Assembly (NCBI GenBank): GCA_002633005.1
Contig: NMRA01000251.1
Coordinates: forward strand, 266,124-330,123
Length of the DNA: 64,000 nt
Origin: Phoronis australis
Lineage: Eukaryota; Phoronida; Phoronidae
Reading direction: 5' to 3'
Shown here: piece after piece, positions 60,379-64,000 of the stretch
Layout: the number at the start of each line of letters is the position of its first letter
Numbering within the stretch: the first letter of the stretch is position 1
The notes under the pieces: model-generated
What the model was told of the DNA's origin: nothing
The model's input: the letters and a program-made list of their open reading frames with translations, nothing else
The model's database searches: none
Program-made: the position numbers and the translations under genes

Positions 60379-62611
60379 ATTGTTGGGAGTCATGGGGCTG
60401 TCTATGAAGCATATTTCAAACAGGTCAATATTTCATCCTTTGATATAACTCAGAAGTTTGCAGGGTTTAGTGATAGTGGCAATGTATTTTTTTTTAAAAA
60501 AAACTTGATGACATAAATCTTTTAATTTCATTTTTTTGTTTAGGAGTTGTTCTCAATGTGAACATATTACATGCCGACCCGTAAGAGTTATTGACTAATT
60601 AGTTAGAACTGGACATTTTGTTGTTGTGATGGAATTGAATAAGCAATGAACAGTGTGTCATTTTGCTTTCAATATACTTGTTACAGGCCGATTTCAACAG
60701 CACTGGATCAGTGGGGGCTTTAGATGCTGCAAATTTTATGAAAAAGTCTGGTCTTCAACAAAAAGTTTTGTCCCAGGTATGAAAGTTAAAAATGCAAAGG
60801 TTCTAAAGATGTCATGATTTCCGTTTTCAAAAAAACAGAGAAATCCGTTATAATTTTAACAAGAGAAACTAAATTTCTGCTTATTTTCCAATTGGTATGT
60901 TTAACTTAGCACATTCTATTTTAAGGATGACTTATTGCATGCCATGTTGATATTTTCTCAAGTGGCAGAAACGGGGGATAGAACAGCCTTCCCAGTTGAA
61001 CATGGCGGCTGCTATGTGATCATTGTTCTAGTTGTGTTCAGAATTTATTTAATATGGAAACGAATTTGATGAATTGCACTTTTCATTTTGAAAACCCACT
61101 AATTTCGTTAAAGAAGTATTGGAACCTGTTTCATTAAAAGTGACTGGAGACATGAGACAGAAATTTGGTCTTACGCTCCACACAACTATTTCACTTTGAG
61201 CAAAAATGTGAAGTCTCTGAGAATATACACAACTGCTGCTTACTGCAGATAACTTTCTTCAAATTATATCTATACTGTGATGCGTTCATAATTACTTGGC
61301 TAAAAAATAATCAAATTGCACTTTGAGCAAAAGTGTGAAGTCTCCGAGAATATACACAACTGCTGCTTACTGCAGATAACTTTCTTCAAATTATATCTAT
61401 ACTGTGATGCGTTCATAATTACTTGCTGGCTAAAAAATAATCAAATTGCACTTTGAGCAAAAGTGTGAAGTCTCAGAGAATATACACAACTGCTGCTTAC
61501 TACAGATAACTTTCTTTAAATTATATCTATACTGTGATGCACTCATAATCATTTGGCTAAACCTTTATTCAGCAATTGTGAAGCGGGAATGTAAGACCTC
61601 ATTTCTAGTCTTACTCACTTTCATGAAATGGACCCCAGGAAAACCATGGTCCATCACTACGGGTGGTGGCTATCAGTTGTACTTATTTCTGTACCAGGCG
61701 AATGGTACAAAAGGTTGTTTAGAACTCAGTAAAATGAGCCCGCTGAATCTGAAATATTGGAAAACATAAAAACATGAAAATTTTGAGACATTCAGATGAG
61801 AAAACAGATTGAGTTTGAGTCCAATGCTGGGATTTTCAAAAAGTTTTTATTCCAGTATGAGACTCAAACTTGTTCTATTGGAAAACATGTTCAATTTCCG
61901 AAAGCTGGAGGTGATCACTTGTGGCTTCAGGAATGTGATCACAGTGGGGCCCTCTGAATGTCATACCCGCGGTTTCTACGTAAATTATGATAATGAGCAG
62001 GGTGTTCTAGTAAGTGGGTTTTTACTTCGTAACCACATGTGTAAGATAATCAAGCTAATAGTCTTAGAGTAGAACACTCCCAGGTAAACAGGAATTGACT
62101 GATTTTATTCCGACGCGGAGATATGACGAGTTAAATGATTTTAAAATGAATTAGGTTAGTTATTAGACAGAAAAGCGAAGGTGACCATGCTAATAAGCGG
62201 ATGAGAATCAATTTTGCTGATTTTTTAATGGCAGTATGCAAGAATATGATATAAAAATGAATCGTTACATTATGGAGTTTGTTTTATATAACTTTATGTA
62301 TTTATGTGGAAATGATTTGCTTTTTGACGTTGCATGACAACAACCGAAATATTCTGTCAACCGGTATGACATTAACTGGGCTTCACTGTATTGAGATATT
62401 CTTGATGGCTTACTAAAAGACCGTGAACCACTGCAGATGTTCTACGTTTGAAATTTTGTCTCTTCAGATATGGGACCTAGCTGACTCCAGTGGCAGGGGA
62501 TATCTGGACTACCCGAGCTTCTGTGTAGCTTTAAAACTTATAGCGCTAGCTCAGAGTGGTCAAGATACTACACATGCCAACCTGACATCACAAGCTCCCG
62601 TGCCAAAACTA
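60379..62611 (+). CDS. EPS15: EPS15/EPS15L1 homologue, exons 2-4 (first EH domain)
   Basis: EPS15 is an endocytic scaffold that binds AP-2, epsin and other NPF-motif proteins at clathrin-coated pits. Three in-phase exons are visible: 60379-60423 (IVGSHGAVYEAYFKQ), 60687-60776 (ADFNSTGSVGALDAANF, then MKKSGL) and 62468-62611 (IWDLADSSGRGYLDY, then FCVALKLIALAQ). All have AG acceptors and GT donors. Together they form an EH domain with two EF-hand-like loops and the hallmark KIWDLAD-like motif. The exon lengths of 30 and 48 codons and the cut just before IWDLAD fit vertebrate EPS15 genes as I recall them. The tiny first exon upstream and all later exons (EH2, EH3, coiled coil, DPF tail) are outside what I can see. 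EPS15 versus EPS15L1 cannot be decided from this part. Confidence 0.85.
61190..61566. repeat. tandem triplication, about 128-bp unit, in EPS15 intron
   Basis: Three near-identical units start CACTTTGAGCAAAA at 61192, 61319 and 61449 (spacing 127 and 130). Units two and three differ very little, which suggests recent expansion. Confidence 0.92.
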
Positions 62612-64000
62612 GTGAGTGAAACCTATTGAATTTGGTAATTGCCATTTTGAGAACCAGTTTTCTCCACTGAATAAGGGGTATATCAAACTGGTTCTCAAAA
62701 TGTGGGACCCCAGGAAGTTGTTATTGCTTCTGAATTAAACCAGTTGTTGAAGAAAGGTACTATGTACAAGGTATTCTGAAATTGTACGCCAAGGTCATTA
62801 CAGTGCCGGGAGTTCAAGTTCAGTTCCCGTAGGTGGACATGGCACCTGGTCCTACTGCATGGTTATGCCTTGTGAAAGTAGATTAGGCGTCATAGGCGGC
62901 GTATGCATGGGAATGGCAAACAAGGGGCTCAGCTTTGGGAAATTGATCACGCAATGCTACTGGAAGCTCAAAAACCTCAAGGAAGTGCAAAGATAATTGA
63001 CCTTTTCTAGTTAGTAAACAATTTATTTTGTGGTTTAAAGACTTAATTCCATTTTTGGTCACCTCTAAGAATTTAGACCAGTAATCTTGTTCCTACAGTA
63101 AATTAATGCAGTTCTTGTCATTTGAAATGTGAATACATTTTTGGGACACCCTGTATTTCTCTGGTAAATTTCGAAGGAAAAACCTTTTCGTATACTGGGC
63201 GTGATTAGTACTGTCAACTAAAATGTGGAGTGACACAAAAATGACACTCAAAATGTCATTGTCATCAATTTTTAATGAAGCATTCTCACGGATAATAGGT
63301 TCCCAAACCGGTCATGTTACTTGGAGTTTTTTCAAGCTCTGCACATGGTGCCTGGCTAGCCAAAATGTTATTGCCCTAAATTTTTTATCATACCACATTC
63401 GCGCTTTTGTGGAACACAGGTTAAAAATGACGAGATTGGCACTGTGACCTTGAAACCTGGCTGAATTGTATTGAAAAATTTTTGATGAAGGAACTTAATG
63501 TATGAAATGCCCTCGACACATTCCAGGAAACGGTATTCTTGTAATAGTGCTAACACGCTGTTGAGCATCACCTTTGATGCTTTTTTAAGAATTTGGATTT
63601 TTTGTTGAAAATTGTTGTCGAATCTATGGTAAGAGCTATAGTTAATCTGTTCATCAAGTGTTAGGACAATCAATTTTACTGCCTTGACAGAGAACAACAC
63701 CACTGTACAGTATTAGTTATAAGTTGGTCGTGAAGGCCCCTTGGTTGTGTGGTAGTTGAGATGACATGCTTTTGTGACTGATTGGGGAAGTAAATTCACT
63801 TCTCTGTAAGACTCACTACCCTTATTCTGAAGTACTTAGGTTATCAGGGAGAAAGGAAACGAGAGAATCGTGTCAAAAGGTTAACAGCAATGTGGAGTGC
63901 CATTACAAGATTAACTGTAGTCACATACTCTGGCAGTCTGAACTCTTGGGAATCAAATGTATTATTAATATAATTGTCAAGTTATCATTTATGGGGACAG
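62612..64000. other. EPS15 intron continuing past the window
   Basis: Follows donor GTGAGT. No further exon was recognised. Open frames here lack motifs. Confidence 0.55.

Overview
This is a eukaryotic (animal) genomic window: genes are split by GT-AG introns, intergenic DNA is AT-rich and full of decayed transposable elements, and there are long CA/GT and TATG microsatellites and two assembly gaps (N runs at 26467-26748 and 53266-53507). The gene families (SE-cephalotoxin-like secreted protein, secreted serpin, FERM protein, alpha-1,3-fucosyltransferase, EPS15) and a Ty3/Gypsy relic with integrase before reverse transcriptase, an order described for deuterostome Gmr1-like elements, point to a marine deuterostome. 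A lancelet (Branchiostoma) is my best guess. This is an inference; a mollusc or hemichordate cannot be excluded by eye.

Layout. 689-3310 (+): two 3'-terminal coding exons of a secreted multidomain protein (EGF-like, possible sushi-like, TSP1 and LDLa modules) resembling SE-cephalotoxin. 4455-10000: transposon graveyard with a Penelope-like relic, a large foldback repeat, and a 1.65-kb TTAA-flanked element inserted into one foldback arm. 11505-14794 (-): complete secreted serpin in two coding exons, including a separate signal-peptide exon. 18600-20330: a 69-bp perfect hairpin with 9-bp direct repeats, then nested inverted repeats. 20642-27800 (+): six 3' exons of a FERM-domain protein most like the SNX17/27/31 FERM module. 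28740-30440: a degenerate tandem array with a period near 440 bp. 32267-35096 (-): two-exon alpha-1,3-fucosyltransferase (GT10).

35900-48200 holds decayed L1/Tx1-type LINE pieces, a Gmr1-like Gypsy relic and a CR1/Jockey-like RT scrap. 49180-55720: a MITE-like hairpin, tRNA-derived SINE heads, a second copy of the dispersed repeat from 31360-32118 broken by a younger insertion with a 7-bp target duplication, and a second copy of the TTAA element. 59400-60150: a tandem repeat with palindromic octamer motifs. 60379-62611 (+): coding exons 2-4 of an EPS15/EPS15L1 gene (first EH domain); its remaining exons lie beyond the window.

The genes are unrelated neighbours rather than a pathway. I see no convincing new multi-gene system. 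The most distinctive observations are about mobile DNA: exact target-site evidence for a TTAA-specific non-autonomous family, the tiny perfect palindrome with a 9-bp duplication, the layered insertions at 52285-55721, and the integrase-before-RT Gypsy relic.
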